Positions 55,721-64,000 of a DNA stretch of 64,000 nucleotides are shown here, piece by piece. Made by a program: the position numbers and the translations under genes. Positions within the stretch are counted from its first letter, which is position 1; each line of letters starts with the position of its first letter. This stretch comes from an uncultured Oscillospiraceae bacterium (GTDB taxonomy: Bacteria > Bacillota > Clostridia > Oscillospirales > Oscillospiraceae): assembly GCA_900757655.1 (NCBI GenBank), contig CAAEOT010000003.1, forward strand, positions 11,695 to 75,694. The letters run 5' to 3'. The notes under the pieces are model-generated. The model saw only the letters and a program-made list of their open reading frames with translations, was not told the DNA's origin and made no database searches.

Positions 55721-56409
55721 CAGAGCCGAAGGAACCGAAGATCGTCCATTTTCCACCGCGGGCGCAATCCCCGGCGCAGGAACCGGCCGGCAACTGGGAG
55801 CCGGATGAGCAGCTGTTTGGCCTCGAGGAGCTGCTGCAGCAGCTGCCGCCGATCCGCAAGCTGCATCTGGAAAAGGGCAAGCTCACGGATCTCGTGCGCC
55901 TGTATCCGGACATGAAGCGCACGTTTGACGCGCCCGAGCTGCTGTCCGAGGCTGTCATCGCCAGCGCCATGGTGCGCCGGCGCATGGAGCTGCTGCTGTT
56001 TCGCTCGGACGACAAGCGCGAGGCGGGCTACGCGCTCGTGACGGTCTGCTCGCCGTACGGCTATGTGCTCGTGCACGCGCTCACGATCTATCCGTTCCTG
56101 CGCGGGCAGCTGCTTGGCCGCGTGGCCATGGAGCTCATCGCGCGCTGCTACGCCGGTAAGAAGGGCATCCTCTACTGCCTGAGCCGCACGTGCGTGGCGC
56201 TGACGGAGCGCAAGCGGCTGCTCGCGAAAAACGGCTACCGCGACACGGGCTTCCGCTTCCGCTGGGACGGGCAGCCGGCGGCGCTGTATCTGCGCCCGTG
56301 CCAGAGCACGGAGGACATCACGCCCGTGGCGCAGCTGCTGCTGCGGGATTTGTATGGCGATCTGCTGCCGCCGGTCAACGCGCGGCGCATGATCCAGCCG
56401 GAGGCGTAA
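55717..56409 (+). CDS. GNAT-fold-like protein of unknown function
   Basis: 230 residues. An N-terminal proline-rich tail ('[20 protein letters not shown]') precedes a unit with '[38 protein letters not shown]' (cited as [19 protein letters not shown]), the V-x-x-x-x-R-G-Q/x-G-like acetyl-CoA loop of GNAT enzymes, and a C-terminal '[18 protein letters not shown]'. Its start overlaps the rnhA stop. Probable acetyltransferase; substrate unknown. Confidence 0.65.
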   Translation: MTEPKEPKIVHFPPRAQSPAQEPAGNWEPDEQLFGLEELLQQLPPIRKLHLEKGKLTDLVRLYPDMKRTFDAPELLSEAVIASAMVRRRMELLLFRSDDKREAGYALVTVCSPYGYVLVHALTIYPFLRGQLLGRVAMELIARCYAGKKGILYCLSRTCVALTERKRLLAKNGYRDTGFRFRWDGQPAALYLRPCQSTEDITPVAQLLLRDLYGDLLPPVNARRMIQPEA

Positions 56410-56422
56410 ACAGGAGGACGAT

Positions 56423-56929
56423 ATGGGACAAAGTGTAGATCTCCGCGTGCTTACGGCGGAGGAATTCGGGCCGTTCCGGCAGCGCAACATCGCGCGCTAC
56501 GCGCAGGAGCTGCTCTTCGCCCGCGCCACGGATACGGAGGAGCACGCGCTCACCGAGGCGCAGGGCGCGCTTGACGAGATGCTGCCGCAGGGCGCGGATA
56601 CGCCGCGCAACTATCTGCTCGCGGCGCAGTCCGGCGGCGAGACCGTCGGTGAGCTCTGGTGTGACACGACCGAGCCGGAGACGGTGTTCATCAACGACTT
56701 TTTCGTCTATCCGGCCTGCCGCGGCCATGGCTGGGGCAATGCGATGCTCCGCGCCGTGGAGGAGCTGGCGGCCGCGCAGTCGTTTGAGCAGGTCGTCACG
56801 CATGTATATCATACCAACCGCATCGCGCTGGCCATGTTTGAGTCGGCCGGCTTCACGCAGATCGGCCCGCCGAAGGGCGGCAACATCTTCCTGCGCAAGC
56901 GGTATATGCGCTCGCCGTTTCTGGCATAA
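56423..56929 (+). CDS. GNAT family N-acetyltransferase
   Basis: 168 residues (AGGAGG site). 'INDFFVYPACRGHGWGNAMLRAVEELA' contains the R-G-x-G-x-G/A acetyl-CoA motif (cited as CRGHGWGNAMLRAVEE); 'VYHTNRIALAMFESAGFTQI' is the usual C-terminal 'N..A...Y...GF'. Last gene of the run, followed by a terminator. Substrate unknown. Confidence 0.88.
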   Translation: MGQSVDLRVLTAEEFGPFRQRNIARYAQELLFARATDTEEHALTEAQGALDEMLPQGADTPRNYLLAAQSGGETVGELWCDTTEPETVFINDFFVYPACRGHGWGNAMLRAVEELAAAQSFEQVVTHVYHTNRIALAMFESAGFTQIGPPKGGNIFLRKRYMRSPFLA

Positions 56930-56936
56930 TGGAAAA

Positions 56937-56983
56937 GGACCCCCCACTGCGCTGCTCAGGCAGCACGGAGGGGGGTCCCTTTT
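56937..56983 (+). terminator. Terminator after the acetyltransferase
   Basis: Stem GGACCCCCC with its complement and inner CTGCT/AGCAC pairing, then CTTTTT. Confidence 0.9.
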
Positions 56984-56993
56984 TAAGGTATAG

Positions 56994-57021
56994 CAGTATT
57001 TTTATGCGGAGCATAAAAATA
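56994..57021. repeat. Palindromic repeat copy 1
   Basis: CAGT-ATTTTTATGC-gga-GCATAAAAAT; 10-bp arms, sharing the arm and left flank with copy 2 at 57121-57153. The stretch 56984-57293 contains no gene. Confidence 0.75.
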
Positions 57022-57120
57022 AGAAGGAAAAAGGCAAAGCCCTTTCGGTTGCGCTGAAACTTCCGGTGACAGAGCCGCAGGGGAGCCCGAGGGGGCAAGG
57101 CCCGCCTCGGATGGAATCAG

Positions 57121-57153
57121 GCAGTATTTTTATGCAAAGCATAAAAATACTGC
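57121..57153. repeat. Palindromic repeat copy 2
   Basis: A perfect inverted repeat with 15-bp arms, GCAGTATTTTTATGC around AAA. About 130 bp from copy 1. The G-rich, purine-rich tail to 57293 has no recognisable gene. Confidence 0.85.
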
Positions 57154-57293
57154 CCCCGGCTGAGATGGGACCGGAGGCAGACCCGCTGCTGCGGGAAGGG
57201 GGGAAACGCGGCGCACAGGGTGGAGAAGGATGGAAGGAAGTTGCCTGGATGGGGGCAATGGGATTTTGCGCCGCAGGGAAGAAAGCAAGGGAA

Positions 57294-58103
57294 TCAGGAT
57301 GCGTAGATTTTTCCGACGATCCGGGTCGCGAGCCCGGTCGGCAGGATGCGCATGAGAAACACGAACAGGGCATATTTATGGCCCATCGTGCAGATGAGTT
57401 TCGCGCGCTTTTGCGTGGAGCACCGGGCTACGAACTGCCCGGCAAATTCGGCGGTCATGCCGGTCTGCTCGTCGTGCTCCATCACGGCGACGGAGCGCGC
57501 GATACGGCCATGATAGACATCGTCACCGTCGCAGCTTTTGCGCCGCGCGGCGGTGAAGCCGGTGGCAATGTCGCCCGGCATGATGACGCAGACCTCGATG
57601 CCGAAGGGGCGCACCTCGCTCGCGAGCGCGAGGGAATACGTGCGAACGGCGGCCTTGGAGGCCGAATAGTACGCCTGAAACGGAATGGCGATCGGCGCGG
57701 CAACGGAGCTCATGTTCACGATGCGGCCGCCGCCCTGCTGCCGCATGACGGGCAGAACGGCACGGTTCATGTTCACCATGCCGAAAAAGTTCACATCGAA
57801 CTGCCGCCGGGCCTCCTGCGTTGGCGTGAACTCGATCGCGCCCGAGATGCCAAAGCCTGCGTTGTTGATGAGAATGTCGATGCGCCCCTCGCGGCGCAGG
57901 ACCTCCGCCACGGCGGCGTCCACCTGCGCCTCGTCCGTTACGTCCGCCTGCAGGTGCGTCACGCCCGGCTCCGCGTTTTCGGCGCGGCGGCTGAGCTCGT
58001 ATACTTTCAGACCACGGTCGCGCAGGGCGCGCGCGGCGTTCAGGCCGATGCCCGAGCTGCCGCCGGTGATGACGGCTACGCGCGCTTCGGTGGTGGATGC
58101 CAT
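57294..58103 (-). CDS. Short-chain dehydrogenase/reductase
   Basis: 269 residues from MASTTEARVAVITGGSSGIG; the earlier in-frame ATGs lack a good site, whereas GAAGG precedes this one. Cofactor motif 'GGSSGIG', structural 'NNAG' ('ILINNAGFGISG'), catalytic Ser, Y and K in 'SSVAAPIAIPFQAYYSASKA' (cited as YYSASKA). Substrate unknown; the C-terminal segment is hydrophobic ('LFVFLMRILPTGL') and may contact a membrane. Confidence 0.9.
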   Translation of the reverse strand: MASTTEARVAVITGGSSGIGLNAARALRDRGLKVYELSRRAENAEPGVTHLQADVTDEAQVDAAVAEVLRREGRIDILINNAGFGISGAIEFTPTQEARRQFDVNFFGMVNMNRAVLPVMRQQGGGRIVNMSSVAAPIAIPFQAYYSASKAAVRTYSLALASEVRPFGIEVCVIMPGDIATGFTAARRKSCDGDDVYHGRIARSVAVMEHDEQTGMTAEFAGQFVARCSTQKRAKLICTMGHKYALFVFLMRILPTGLATRIVGKIYAS

Positions 58104-58220
58104 GGAGATCGCCTTCATTTTCTTTGAATTTTTTAAGTATTCTATCAAACCTGCTGCGAAATTGCAATGGACTATTTGTGAACTTTTCCTGACCTCGGTC
58201 ACAGTCCGTTCCTGTGGCCA

Positions 58221-58249
58221 TTGACGCACGGCCGGATTTTGGGTATACT
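58221..58249 (+). promoter_or_regulatory. Promoter of the M20 peptidase gene
   Basis: TTGACG (58221-58226), 17-nt spacer, TATACT (58244-58249). Confidence 0.75.
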
Positions 58250-58311
58250 GTGTACAGAAAAATATAGACAAATCAGGTGGCGCGGGCCCATCCGGCGCCG
58301 TGGGAGAAAGT

Positions 58312-59481
58312 ATGCATCTGAGTAAACAAATCGAATCCATGTATGACGACGCGGTGCGCATCCGCCAGGATCTGCACCGCATTCCCGAGATCGGCTTTCA
58401 GCTGCGCGACACGCAGGCTTATGTCCTGCGCGAGCTCCGGCAGTGCAGTCCTGACCGCATCGAGACGCCGGCCGTTTGCGGTGTGAAGGCCGTGTTTTTC
58501 GCCAGGGACGCCGAGACGACCATCGCCTTTCGCGCCGATATGGACGGCATCCACAATGACGAGGCCAATAACGTGCCCTACTGCTCGCAGCACCCCGGCA
58601 ACATGCACGGCTGCGGCCACGACGGGCATATGACGATTCTTTTGCTCTTTGCGCGCTGGATCGCCAAAAACCGCGCCCATATTCATTGTAATATTGTCCT
58701 GCTGTTTCAGCCCGGCGAAGAGGGCTGGGCTGGTGCACGGCGCATGATCGATGACGGCGCGCTCGAAAACCCGAAGGTCGACCGCATCTATGGCCTGCAC
58801 CTGTGGCCGACCGTGCCGAAGGGCAAGATCGGCGTGCGCTGGGACTATCTCATGGCGCAGACGAGCGACTTTGACATCACCGTCCACGGCAAGAGCGCGC
58901 ACGCGTCCACGCCGCAGATGGGCATCGACGCCATCGTCGTCGCGGCGGAGCTGGTCACGATGGTGCAGACCGTCATCACACGCGATGTGGACCCGCATCA
59001 GGACGCGCTGCTCACGCTCGGCAAGATCCAGGGCGGCACGTCGCACAACGTCATCGCTGAAGAGGTCACGATCAGCGGCACGCTGCGCGTGTTCAGCAAC
59101 GAGCTCTACCGCACCCTCAGCCACAAGATCGCCGCGCTCATGCAGGGCCTCGAGACGGCCACCGGCGCGCAGATCGACATGGACCGCAAGGTCCGTTACC
59201 CCAGCGTGCGCAACCCGCGCGAGCTGGTGGAGCAGTTTTACACCGTGCTCGATTCCATGGACGACACGGTCCTGGTGGAGCCCGTCATGGCGGCGGAGGA
59301 TTTTGCCGAATACCAGCAGGAGATCCCGGGCCTGTTTTTCTTCCTCGGCGTGCAGGAGCCGACCGGTACCGCCCCGCTGCACAGCAGTCATTTCAATTTC
59401 GACGAGCGCGTTTTGCTGACCGGCGTCGAAACGTTCAAACGGATACTGGAGTGTGAGTCAAAATGTACGAAGAAAAAATAA
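58312..59481 (+). CDS. M20 family amidohydrolase/carboxypeptidase
   Basis: 389 residues from MHLSKQIESMYDDAVRIRQD (GGGAG site). Zinc-site residues 'RADMDGIHNDEANN' and 'MHGCGHDGHM' and 'QPGEEGWAGAR' match the HipO/ILR1-type amidohydrolases (N-acyl-amino-acid hydrolases); the C-terminal 'HSSHFNFDERVLLTG' carries a further His. Substrate not known. It overlaps the next gene by 19 nt. Confidence 0.88.
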   Translation: MHLSKQIESMYDDAVRIRQDLHRIPEIGFQLRDTQAYVLRELRQCSPDRIETPAVCGVKAVFFARDAETTIAFRADMDGIHNDEANNVPYCSQHPGNMHGCGHDGHMTILLLFARWIAKNRAHIHCNIVLLFQPGEEGWAGARRMIDDGALENPKVDRIYGLHLWPTVPKGKIGVRWDYLMAQTSDFDITVHGKSAHASTPQMGIDAIVVAAELVTMVQTVITRDVDPHQDALLTLGKIQGGTSHNVIAEEVTISGTLRVFSNELYRTLSHKIAALMQGLETATGAQIDMDRKVRYPSVRNPRELVEQFYTVLDSMDDTVLVEPVMAAEDFAEYQQEIPGLFFFLGVQEPTGTAPLHSSHFNFDERVLLTGVETFKRILECESKCTKKK

Positions 59482-60164
59482 TCCCCCCGAAAAAGTCCAT
59501 GCCGCAGGCCGTGGACGGCACACTGCGCAAGTTCGCCCTGCGCGTGCCGGAGGTCATCTATCAGTGCAGCGGCATCATGGTCTTTGGCAAGCGCATCAAG
59601 TCGCTTGTGTTCTCGACCGACCTGTCCATCATCAAAAACGTGAACGCCGACGCCATCATCGCGGTCTACCCGTTCACGCCGCAGCCGATCATCACACAGG
59701 CGCTGCTGCTCGCGGCCGATATTCCGGTGTTTGCCGGCGTCGGCGGCGGTCTCACGCAGGGGCAGCGCGTGGTCAATCTCGCCATGTTTGCCGAGATGCA
59801 GGGTGCGACCGGCGTCGTGCTCAATGCGCCGACGGCCAGCGCCGTCGTCTCGCACGTGGCCGAGACGATCGACATCCCCGTCGTGCTCACGGTCGCGCGC
59901 GCGGACACGGACTTTGACGAACGCATCAAAGCCGGTGCCGACATCTTCAACGTTTCCGCCGCGGCGGAGACGCCTGCCGTCGTGCGCCGCATCCGCGAGC
60001 AGCACCCCGACGTGCCCATCATCGCCACCGGCGGACCGACGGATGAGAGCATCCTCGAGACCATTCAGGCCGGCGCCAACGCCATCACGTGGACGCCGCC
60101 GTCCAACGGCGAGATCTTCCGCGACATCATGGCGGCCTACCGCGACAATAAGCCGCACCCCTGA
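59463..60164 (+). CDS. TIM-barrel protein of unknown function, probable phosphate-binding fold
   Basis: 233 residues. Alternating beta-alpha units end in 'VPIIATGGPTDESILETIQAGANAITW', a loop like the phosphate-binding end of TIM barrels such as NanE; 'GVGGGLTQGQR' and 'ADIFNVSAAAET' fit the same layout. I cannot name the reaction. The start lies inside the previous gene's end, implying coupling with the M20 enzyme. Confidence 0.65.
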   Translation: MYEEKIIPPKKSMPQAVDGTLRKFALRVPEVIYQCSGIMVFGKRIKSLVFSTDLSIIKNVNADAIIAVYPFTPQPIITQALLLAADIPVFAGVGGGLTQGQRVVNLAMFAEMQGATGVVLNAPTASAVVSHVAETIDIPVVLTVARADTDFDERIKAGADIFNVSAAAETPAVVRRIREQHPDVPIIATGGPTDESILETIQAGANAITWTPPSNGEIFRDIMAAYRDNKPHP

Positions 60165-60180
60165 CCTGGTGCATAGAAAA

Positions 60181-60215
60181 ACCGACCCGAACAAGCGTTC
60201 GGGTCGGTTTTTTTG
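60181..60215 (+). terminator. Terminator after the TIM-barrel gene
   Basis: ACCGACCCGA stem with complement, followed by TTTTTTT. It also faces the convergent membrane-protein gene. Confidence 0.93.
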
Positions 60216-60218
60216 CGC

Positions 60219-61754
60219 TCATCGCAGCAGCTGTCCGTCCGCGGGGAAAAACTGCAGCGCATCCTGCACGGTCCGAAATGCGCCCGAGTCTCCCCACGTG
60301 GTCGTCAGGCGTTTTTCCATCGCCGTTACGACGGGGTACTGCAGCCAGCTCTGCTGGTGGGTATAATACACTCCGCTGCTGAGGATATAGCCGTCGCGCG
60401 CCTCCGTGGTGGAGTAGGCGACATAGCCGCGGCAATGCTCCCCATGCCGCGGCAGGGAAAAGGCGGCGAAAAGGTCGGTATTCGTCTGCTCGCCCCAGAG
60501 GACGGTGTTCGCGGTGAACGTCCGCGCGCCCAGCGAGGCGTAGGGCGCGGCGAATGTCTGCCCGCCGCGGTCATACAGCACGCGCCCGGTCGCGTCCCCA
60601 GCAGCGGCCCATCCCTCCGGGATGCTCCGGCAGGCCGGGCGGATCTGGATCGCCTCCGTGCCGTAGAAGCCGGGGTCGGTCGTCCAGAGGAAGTGGTGGA
60701 ACACCATCCACGTCTCCTGCTCGCCGGGCAGCTGCACGGCCACGCCGGTCAGGCGCAGCTCCTTGACATCGTAGACCGTGTCCTGCACGTAATAGCGCTC
60801 GTTTTTCTCGTTGTATGCTTCCCACAGCACGTTTCTGCCGTCGTTGACGGGATAATTTTCTGTCTCGGTCACGATGCGCAGCGCGCCGTCGCAGGCGGCA
60901 ATGTCCTCCGGCGCGAGATCGTTGAGCACCGCCTCCGGAAAGCCGAGATCCAGCAGCTGCTGCCGGATCGCCGCCGTCTGCGTCTGCGTTGACGCGTCCA
61001 CGGGCTGCCAGTCCATCCGATAGCTGCCGCCGAAGAGATACCCGAGCGTGCAGCCGATGCCCAGCACCGCAGCAATCACGAGCACGAGGCGCCGGTCCGT
61101 TACCCGCACCGGCCCCGGCGCGATGGCGTATCCGGCCTCGTCCAGCGCGCCGGACAGACGGCAAAGACTGCGGAGGATGAACCCATAGCCGATGAGCATT
61201 GCGATCGGCACGACCCATCCGCCGTACTGGACGGCGGCGAGGACGCACACGAGCGCGTACCACACGATCAGCGCGAGCGCGCCGCCGGTCTGCGCGGGCA
61301 GACCCGCCTTTTTCTGCACCGCCAGCAGCCCTCGCCAGAAGCAGAAGTACAGGGCGAGGAGCAGCACCGCGTTTATGACGGTGAGCGCGGCTGTGACGGC
61401 GGGCGTGAACACGGCGCTTTGCAAAATCGTTGTATTCAGGACCAGCGTCGCAAAGAAGTACACCGCGCGGATCACGGTGACGGCAAAGCAGCCGCCGAGC
61501 CAGCGGTTTTCCCGCCGCAGCGTGCGAAAGCCGAGCAGCAGCAGCACCGTGCCGACGGCGGGGAGGATGTAGTTCAGGCACAGGAAGTTCAGAGTGATCG
61601 CGCACAGCGCCATGCCGAAGAGGATGCGGTTCATGGCGCGCCGCCACGGCGTCACCTCGGCCACGATCTCCTCCGGCGGCGTGTCGGGGACGCTTTGGGC
61701 CAGCATGGCCTCAAAGTCCGCGTCCGTCATGGTCTCCCACGGGCGGTCACACAT
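60219..61754 (-). CDS. Multi-pass membrane protein paired with an ECF sigma factor
   Basis: 511 residues from MCDRPWETMTDADFEAMLAQ with a GGGAGGTGA site inside the sigma factor gene. A cytoplasmic N-terminal segment (1-40) is followed by about 7 membrane spans to residue 245 and a long extracytoplasmic C-terminal domain ('SYRMDWQPVDASTQTQTAAI' onward). The gene overlaps the upstream sigma factor by 8 nt. This arrangement is that of an anti-sigma or signal-sensing partner, though the domain is not a known anti-sigma family to me. Confidence 0.75.
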   Translation of the reverse strand: MCDRPWETMTDADFEAMLAQSVPDTPPEEIVAEVTPWRRAMNRILFGMALCAITLNFLCLNYILPAVGTVLLLLGFRTLRRENRWLGGCFAVTVIRAVYFFATLVLNTTILQSAVFTPAVTAALTVINAVLLLALYFCFWRGLLAVQKKAGLPAQTGGALALIVWYALVCVLAAVQYGGWVVPIAMLIGYGFILRSLCRLSGALDEAGYAIAPGPVRVTDRRLVLVIAAVLGIGCTLGYLFGGSYRMDWQPVDASTQTQTAAIRQQLLDLGFPEAVLNDLAPEDIAACDGALRIVTETENYPVNDGRNVLWEAYNEKNERYYVQDTVYDVKELRLTGVAVQLPGEQETWMVFHHFLWTTDPGFYGTEAIQIRPACRSIPEGWAAAGDATGRVLYDRGGQTFAAPYASLGARTFTANTVLWGEQTNTDLFAAFSLPRHGEHCRGYVAYSTTEARDGYILSSGVYYTHQQSWLQYPVVTAMEKRLTTTWGDSGAFRTVQDALQFFPADGQLLR

Positions 61755-62289
61755 GGCCCTCACCTCCCAACATCCTGCGCAGCTGCTTTTTCAGGCGATA
61801 GAGCCTGCCCTCGACCGCCCGGGCGGTCATGCCCAGCTCGGCCGCGATCTGCGCGGTGGACTGTAAGTAATAGTACTTTCGGTAAAACAGCGCCCGGTCA
61901 TTCTGCCCGAGCCGTGCGAGCGCATCGTGCAGCGCGGCGCTGCGCTCGGCCCGCAGCATCGCTTCCTCAGGGGAGGCGCCGGGCGCCGGTGTGCCCTCCG
62001 GGATGGATTGTACGCTGCTGTGGTGCTGCGCGCTGCGCTGAAAGTTTCGCGCCGTGTTTCGGGTGATCGCCGTCAGCCACGCATTCCAGCTCCCACGCGC
62101 CGGGTCAAACTGCGCGATCTTGTTCCACACGCGCAGCGACGCCTCCGACAGGCACTCCTCCCGGTCCTGCGGGTCCGGCAGGATCGGCGCAATGATGTAG
62201 CGCATCAGCGGCCCGTAGTGCTGCAGCAGGGCCTCCATGCCGCGCTCGTCTTTTTGCAGCAGCTGCGCGATCATCTCCTGCTCCTGCAC
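61747..62289 (-). CDS. ECF-type RNA polymerase sigma factor
   Basis: 180 residues, start placed at GTG (AGGAGG then 7 nt); an in-frame ATG five codons later is an alternative. Region 2 'LQHYGPLMRYIIAPILPDPQDREECLSEASLRVW' (cited as YGPLMRYIIAPILPDPQDRE) and region 4 with a helix-turn-helix 'STAQIAAELGMTARAVEGRL' are visible. Directs RNA polymerase to a stress or signal regulon. Coupled to the downstream membrane protein. Confidence 0.9.
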   Translation of the reverse strand: MQEQEMIAQLLQKDERGMEALLQHYGPLMRYIIAPILPDPQDREECLSEASLRVWNKIAQFDPARGSWNAWLTAITRNTARNFQRSAQHHSSVQSIPEGTPAPGASPEEAMLRAERSAALHDALARLGQNDRALFYRKYYYLQSTAQIAAELGMTARAVEGRLYRLKKQLRRMLGGEGHV

Positions 62290-62387
62290 GCCCTCGCCTC
62301 CTCCCGGCTCTGTCTCTACTTCATTATACACGCCCCAACCAAAAAACCCACGCATATTTTTCCGCCTCCGCGCGGGGATAGAAAAAC

Positions 62388-62413
62388 GGTGCCCGGCGGG
62401 GATGCCGGGCACC
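62388..62413. terminator. Terminator of guaB
   Basis: On the minus strand, GGTGCCCGGC, loop, GCCGGGCACC, then GTTTTTC; a T-run also follows on the plus strand. Confidence 0.9.
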
Positions 62414-62434
62414 GTCTGTTTTTTTACCTGCGGC

Positions 62435-63937
62435 TCACACGGGCTTGTTCGAGGTCTTGAGCACGACATCGTGCGCGCCGCCCTCGACGATGCTCACCGA
62501 GGACACGAGCGTCAGCCGCGCCTTTTCCTGCAGCTCGCGGATGGTCAGTGCGCCGCAGTTGCACATGGTCGAGCGCACCTTCGCCAGCGTCTGCTGGACG
62601 TTGTCCGAGAGCTTGCCGGCGTAGGGCACGTAGGAATCCACGCCCTCCTCGAAGGACAGCTTCTTGCTGCCGCCAAGGTCGTAGCGCTGCCAGTTGCGCG
62701 CGCGGTTGGAGCCCTCGCCCCAGTACTCTTTCATGAGCGTGCCGTTGACGTTGACCTTGTTCGACGGGCTCTCGTCGAAGCGGGCGAAGTAGCGGCCGAG
62801 CATCACGAAGTCTGCGCCCATGGCCAGCGCGAGCGTGATGTGGTGGTCGTGCACGATGCCGCCGTCGGAGCAGACGGGCACGTAGATGCCGGTCTCGCGG
62901 AAGTACTCGTCGCGTGCGCGGCAGACCTCGATGACGGCGGTCGCCTGGCCGCGGCCGATACCCTTGGTCTCGCGCGTGATGCAGATGGAGCCGCCGCCGA
63001 TGCCGACCTTCACGAAGTCCGCGCCGCAGTCGGCCAGGAAGCGGAAGCCGTCCGCGTCCACGACGTTGCCGGCACCGACCTTGACGCTGTCGCCGTAGCG
63101 CTCGCGGATCCACTCGAGCGTGCGCTTCTGCCACTCGGAGTAGCCCTCGGACGAGTCGATCACGAGCACGTCCACACCGGCCTCGACCAGTGCGGGCACA
63201 CGCTCGGCATAGTCGCGGGTGTTGATGCCGGCGCCGACGAGGTAGCGCTTCTGGCTGTCGAGCAGTTCGTTCGGCTTCTGCTTGTGCAGGTCATAGTCCT
63301 TGCGGAACACGAACGCGCACAGGCGGCCCTCGTCATTGACGATGGGCAGGGAGTTGAGCTTGTGCTCCCAGATGATGTTGTTGGCTTCCTTCAGGGACGT
63401 GCCGTCGGGCGCGGTGATCATCTTCTCGCGCGGCGTCATGAATGCGCGCACCGGCGTCTCGGGCGCCATGCGGCTCACGCGGTAGTCGCGGCTCGTGACG
63501 ATGCCGACCAGACGGCCGCCGGTCGTGCCGTCTTCCGTGACGGCGACGGTGGAGTGGCCGGTCTTCTCGCGCAGGGCCAGAATGTCCGCCAGCGTTGCGT
63601 CGGGGCTGATGTTCGAATCGCTCTGGACAAAGCCCGCCTTGTAGCTCTTGACGCGGGCGACCATCGCGGCCTCGTCCTCGATCGACTGCGAGCCGTACAG
63701 GAACGACACGCCGCCCTCCTGCGCCAGCGCGACAGCCAGCCGGTCGCCGGACACGGACTGCATCACGGCCGAGACCATCGGCACGTTCAGCGACAGGGCC
63801 GGTTCCTCGCCCGCGCGAAAGCGCGTCAGCGGCGTGCGCAGAGAAACGTTGTCCGGAATGCACTCGCTCGAGGAGTAGCCGGGCACCAGCAGATACTCAT
63901 TAAACGTGTGCGACTGGCCAGAAAAGAAGTAAGCCAT
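62435..63937 (-). CDS. guaB: IMP dehydrogenase of the Tritrichomonas-like type
   Basis: 500 residues. Catalytic Cys319 in '[19 protein letters not shown]'; two CBS domains at about 100-220; '[11 protein letters not shown]'; the catalytic Arg418-Tyr419 in 'NWQRYDLGG'; and '[14 protein letters not shown]'. From memory, this matches the divergent Tritrichomonas foetus enzyme closely, down to C319 and R418/Y419 numbering, rather than the usual bacterial 'GIGPGSICTTR'. It oxidises IMP to XMP with NAD+ in guanine nucleotide synthesis. AGGAGGTC precedes the ATG. Confidence 0.95.
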   Translation of the reverse strand: MAYFFSGQSHTFNEYLLVPGYSSSECIPDNVSLRTPLTRFRAGEEPALSLNVPMVSAVMQSVSGDRLAVALAQEGGVSFLYGSQSIEDEAAMVARVKSYKAGFVQSDSNISPDATLADILALREKTGHSTVAVTEDGTTGGRLVGIVTSRDYRVSRMAPETPVRAFMTPREKMITAPDGTSLKEANNIIWEHKLNSLPIVNDEGRLCAFVFRKDYDLHKQKPNELLDSQKRYLVGAGINTRDYAERVPALVEAGVDVLVIDSSEGYSEWQKRTLEWIRERYGDSVKVGAGNVVDADGFRFLADCGADFVKVGIGGGSICITRETKGIGRGQATAVIEVCRARDEYFRETGIYVPVCSDGGIVHDHHITLALAMGADFVMLGRYFARFDESPSNKVNVNGTLMKEYWGEGSNRARNWQRYDLGGSKKLSFEEGVDSYVPYAGKLSDNVQQTLAKVRSTMCNCGALTIRELQEKARLTLVSSVSIVEGGAHDVVLKTSNKPV

Positions 63938-64000
63938 GGGAAAGACCTCCTTATAACAATATACGGTGTAAGAAAACGGCGCCGTGCGCCGCCGGAAAAA

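Noticed and set aside
57066..58127. 353-codon plus-strand open frame over the SDR gene and repeats
   Set aside because: It is the antisense of the SDR gene, with no ribosome-binding site and no family features.

Overview
The window looks like chromosomal DNA of a high-GC, strictly anaerobic, spore-forming member of the Clostridia, most likely Oscillospirales (gut Oscillibacter/Dysosmobacter-like). The reasons are the Gram-positive order dnaA-dnaN-rlbA-recF-remB-gyrB-gyrA, a spore germination protease (gpr) next to rpsT, RemB, strong AGGAGG ribosome-binding sites, and low-potential Fe-S enzymology typical of amino-acid-fermenting anaerobes. The taxon is an inference; no 16S gene is present.

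Layout. 1-2.7 kb: agmatine deiminase operon on the minus strand (putrescine carbamoyltransferase, antiporter, start of agmatine deiminase). 2.9-11.1 kb: a divergent Fe-S locus. Leftward are a ferredoxin-like protein and a truncated HypA-like protein. Rightward is the first of three paralogous cassettes of a 2-hydroxyacyl-CoA dehydratase-like pair plus a tiny membrane protein, then a zinc-ribbon protein, a large FAD/Fe-S oxidoreductase and HypA. 11-18.7 kb: housekeeping genes (asnS, lipid kinase, rpsT, gpr, two parS sites, parA, parB, serS, mscL) and an initiator tRNA. 18.8-29.4 kb: a decayed LysR gene, a TetR regulator with matching operators, cassette 2, SstT, an NSS transporter with an attenuator-like leader, and cassette 3. 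29.4-46.4 kb: mixed metabolic and housekeeping genes (hydroxy-acid oxidase, ferritin, an ABC exporter pair, threonine dehydratase with RidA, DegV, a DUF2156-PPOX fusion, TetR, amidohydrolase, PrsA, Mfd). 46.5-56.9 kb: the replication origin operon through gyrA, rnhA and two acetyltransferase-like genes. 57-64 kb: palindromic repeats, an SDR, an M20 peptidase, a TIM-barrel protein, an ECF sigma factor overlapping a membrane protein, and a Tritrichomonas-type IMP dehydrogenase.

The most interesting system is the triplicated cassette. Each copy encodes subunit A (about 399 aa), subunit B (522-536 aa) and a 51-57 aa single-pass membrane peptide carrying an N-x-D-M-K-L motif at the membrane edge. 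All subunits keep several invariant cysteines. No ASKHA-type ATPase activator, CoA-transferase or 2-hydroxyacid dehydrogenase is in the window. Instead, cassette 1 is flanked by two homologous Fe-S proteins, each followed by a HypA-like gene. The small peptide suggests that these normally soluble radical enzymes are tethered to the membrane; this is inference. Cassettes 2 and 3 flank two amino-acid transporter genes, which hints at amino-acid-derived substrates.
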